From Symbiodinium natans (taxonomy: Eukaryota > Sar > Dinophyceae > Suessiales > Symbiodiniaceae): a stretch of 64,000 bases of DNA. Location of the stretch: assembly GCA_905221605.1 (NCBI GenBank), contig CAJNDS010000138.1:62001-126000 (forward strand), in the 5' to 3' direction. Made by a program: the position numbers and the translations under genes. The notes beneath the pieces are model-generated. The model worked only from the letters and a program-made list of their open reading frames with translations. It ran no database searches and was not told the DNA's origin. Shown here one piece after another: positions 61,971 to 64,000 of this stretch. Each line of letters begins with the position of its first letter. Position 1 is the first letter of the stretch.

Positions 61971-62231
61971 GTTTAGGGTCTGGGGTTTAGGGTTTAGGGT
62001 TTAGTGTTTAGGGTTTAGGGTTTGGTTTTAGGGTTTAGGGATTTTCCGAAATTGGGGGTACCTGATTAGGCTCCTCATTATGAGGGGATCCTGCTATTTG
62101 GGATGAATCAATTTTCGGGGCCGTAAACCCTAAACCCTAAGCCCTAAATCCTAAACCCTAAACCCGAAACCCTAAATCCAGCCCATGGACGTTTGCTGAG
62201 TGACCAACTGGTGCATCTGACCTAGGTCTCT

Positions 62232-62293
62232 CCGATGGTAATTTGCTGGCGTCGGTTGTCCACCGATGGTAATTTGCTGGCGTTGGTTGTCCA
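62232..62293. repeat. 31-bp tandem duplication
   Basis: CCGATGGTAATTTGCTGGCG and the following 11 bp occur twice in tandem with one difference. Confidence 0.9.
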
Positions 62294-63019
62294 GGGTTTC
62301 TGTGCTTAGTGGCCAGATTCTCTGTCAATCTTGCCCATTTTGCTGGCCTTGTTGCCCTCTGCAGCAAGTGCCGCCTCTGTATGCCACACTACCCGAAATC
62401 CTAAACCCTAAACCCTAAACCCCCCCCCAAACCCCCCCTCCCGCTCAGATTCGGCCAGCTATGCGGGTGCCAAAGGAACCCCCCCCCTCCTCCCGAAACC
62501 CTAAGCCCTCAACCCTAAACTCTAAACCCTATAAACCCTATAAACCCTAAACCCTAAACCTCATGAGCCAGGCCGGCAGTTCATCTGAATCATGATCAGG
62601 CTGGGCCTAGCTGCGTTTTTCTTTTTGCGGAGCCAGGGCGGGCCGATCCGCATGAGATGTCTTGATCGGATCCCGAAATGTTCATCCAGCAAATGTTTAA
62701 CAGGGTTCCGATGAGAGTGCTTCATGATGGTGCCCTTAATATCGGAGCAAACCCTAAACCCTAAACCCTAAACCCTAAACCCTAAACCTTAAACCCGTCT
62801 CAGTTGCTGCCGAAGTGTCCGTTCTTCTTACGCTCCGACTGTCACACCTGCCTTTGGCTTCAGCAACTGCTAGGATCTCCCATTGGGGCCTTGTTCACCA
62901 TTTAGGTTTAGGGTTTTAGGTTTGGGGCTTGGGGCTTAGGGCTTGGGGTTAGGTCTTAGGTTCGTTCCTCTCCGCCCAAATCCCGACACCCTCAGCCCTA
63001 AACCCACTTTCGTTCTTAG

Positions 63020-63054
63020 GTTACGGTGAAGCAGCCGTAGCTGCAGCTGGAACT
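63020..63054 (+). CDS. 35-nt exon
   Basis: Acceptor tttcgttcttag, donor GTAAGC. Reads YGEAAVAAAGT. Confidence 0.6.
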
Positions 63055-63324
63055 GTAAGCATACTCTACTCTGCCCATCGAAGGATGGTGATGATGATAA
63101 TGAGCCCGTGAGGGGACGCTTTCCGGAAAGTACATAGGAGGTGACGAACACAGGTGAAAATTGGCCAATGCTTCACATTCATAGCAGGAATCTCATCACT
63201 ACTCTTTGCGAGCGGGCCCATATCAAGGCAACATGCTTGGCTTTCTCCCTAAACTCGAACCCCTAAACGCCAAGCCTCTGACAACATGGCGCTGTCTGAC
63301 TGCATGTGTCTGCCCATCCAAAAG

Positions 63325-63393
63325 ATGTTGGAGCCATTTGTGCTTTGGTCAAGTTCAGAAGGCTCTCAGTCGATTTGGGGTCCTTCGTGGTTT
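63325..63393 (+). CDS. 69-nt exon
   Basis: Follows ATCCAAAAG. Twenty-three codons, MLEPFVLWSSSEGSQSIWGP and SWF, donor GTAATG. Confidence 0.6.
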
Positions 63394-63656
63394 GTAATGC
63401 TTAGAGGGGTTATAAGGCCAAAAACGCTTTACGGGGCTCATGAGGTCTATACTGGTTAATTAGGAGGGGCGGTTCAGGGGTTATGGGGCTCTTAGGGCAC
63501 ACAGGGCTTCGGGGCGCATGCTTGGAGCTTCTAGGGTTTAGGGTTTAGGGTTTGCTCTGTTTTCTGGCACGTGGCACTTCTCCAAACTCCAAGCAAGTAG
63601 GTGGGTGCTCGAGCGGGCTACGACCCTGTAAACCCTAAACCCCTAAACCCTACACC

Positions 63657-63815
63657 CATGGATCCTATGAGTTCTGTGAGTTATTCAAAGAGAAGGCGCT
63701 GACTGAGAGATTCTTCCTGGACATCCCGGTTCCTTTCATGCCAGAGCTTTTTCGACTCGAGAGTGAAAACCCTCTGCTGTGTAATTTTAACTCTGAGCGA
63801 CCCACCTCGGCCTGA
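63657..63815 (+). CDS. long exon-like block, possible C-terminus
   Basis: Reads HGSYEFCELFKEKALTERFF, LDIPVPFMPELFRLESENPL, LCNFNSERPTSA and a TGA. A GTAATT at 63781 is an alternative donor. CCCTAAA units lie directly upstream. Confidence 0.6.
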   Translation, partial: HGSYEFCELFKEKALTERFFLDIPVPFMPELFRLESENPLLCNFNSERPTSA

Positions 63816-63858
63816 GCTTCTGTAACAAGGCAACCCAACCGGAGAAGGGGGGTGGGGT

Positions 63859-63860
63859 GT

Positions 63861-63898
<38 letters not shown>
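63859..63898. repeat. poly-G tract
   Basis: About 38 consecutive G. Length is probably unreliable. Confidence 0.85.
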
Positions 63899-63899
<1 letters not shown>

Positions 63900-64000
63900 G
63901 GAGGCATGTTCGACACTGCCGGACAGCGTAACTGTTAAATTGGGGCATTTGGAACCAGGTTTCCATTTGGGGGGCTGTGCTCCCCCCAACCCCCCCGCTA

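Noticed and set aside
1-64000. A chromosome end or true telomere
   Set aside because: Tracts occur in both orientations, are short, and are scattered among coding-like islands; neither edge of the window becomes pure repeat.
1-64000. Dinoflagellate spliced-leader relic, tRNA, rRNA or CRISPR
   Set aside because: I looked for the conserved 3' part of the spliced leader (TTTTGGCTCAAG) and for tRNA-like or regularly spaced repeats with unique spacers by eye and found none; a profile search would be decisive.

Overview
This is a eukaryotic nuclear window, most likely from a dinoflagellate (Symbiodiniaceae-like). The grounds are: plant/dinoflagellate-type telomeric heptamer TTTAGGG/CCCTAAA in well over a hundred interstitial blocks; very short exon-like coding islands separated by small introns; inverted-repeat elements that coincide with introns (introners, known from dinoflagellates); an occasional GC 5' splice site; and two Cys-rich RCC1-like repeat genes. 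Chromerids and perkinsids are not excluded. No bacterial operon, rRNA, tRNA, CRISPR array or recognisable virus was seen.

Layout. Almost every stretch not occupied by telomere-like repeat or inverted repeat is a 25-180 nt GC-rich island that reads as protein, usually on the + strand, preceded by AG and followed by GT (rarely GC). About 75 such exon-like islands are listed. They look like pieces of several co-directional multi-exon genes, but gene boundaries and most product names cannot be assigned without transcripts. Two larger coding blocks stand out: an RCC1-like gene at 9575-10335 (signal peptide, four repeats, frameshifted by a 7-nt deletion) and a paralogue at 42573-43713 (seven repeats).

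Introns contain (i) runs of TTTAGGG or its complement, from 1 to about 30 units, with locally homogenised variants (TTTTAGGG, TTTGGGG, TTGAGGG, TTTATAGGG, CCCCTAAA); (ii) at least a dozen families of short terminal-inverted-repeat elements, here called A to P. For A, C, E, F and N I found cases where the element ends coincide with splice sites and the flanking exons join in frame. Telomere-like arrays sit inside copies of A, B, C, E, M and N, one D element is nested in a C element, and three telomeric tracts are flanked by direct duplications of 8, 15 and 19 bp.

Region by region: 0-9 kb short exons with B, C, E, F and N elements; 9.4-10.4 kb RCC1 gene 1; 10.5-17 kb exons, nested C2/D1 and long arrays; 17.0-17.8 kb AC-rich minisatellite; 19.8-20.9 kb pure and higher-order telomeric arrays; 21-34 kb exons with A, D, G, H and O elements and one possible minus-strand gene (25.3-26.0 kb); 34-42 kb exons with variant arrays; 42.5-44.6 kb RCC1 gene 2; 44.6-64 kb the densest run of exons. 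Stretches not listed hold mainly degenerate telomere-like sequence in which I could support nothing more.
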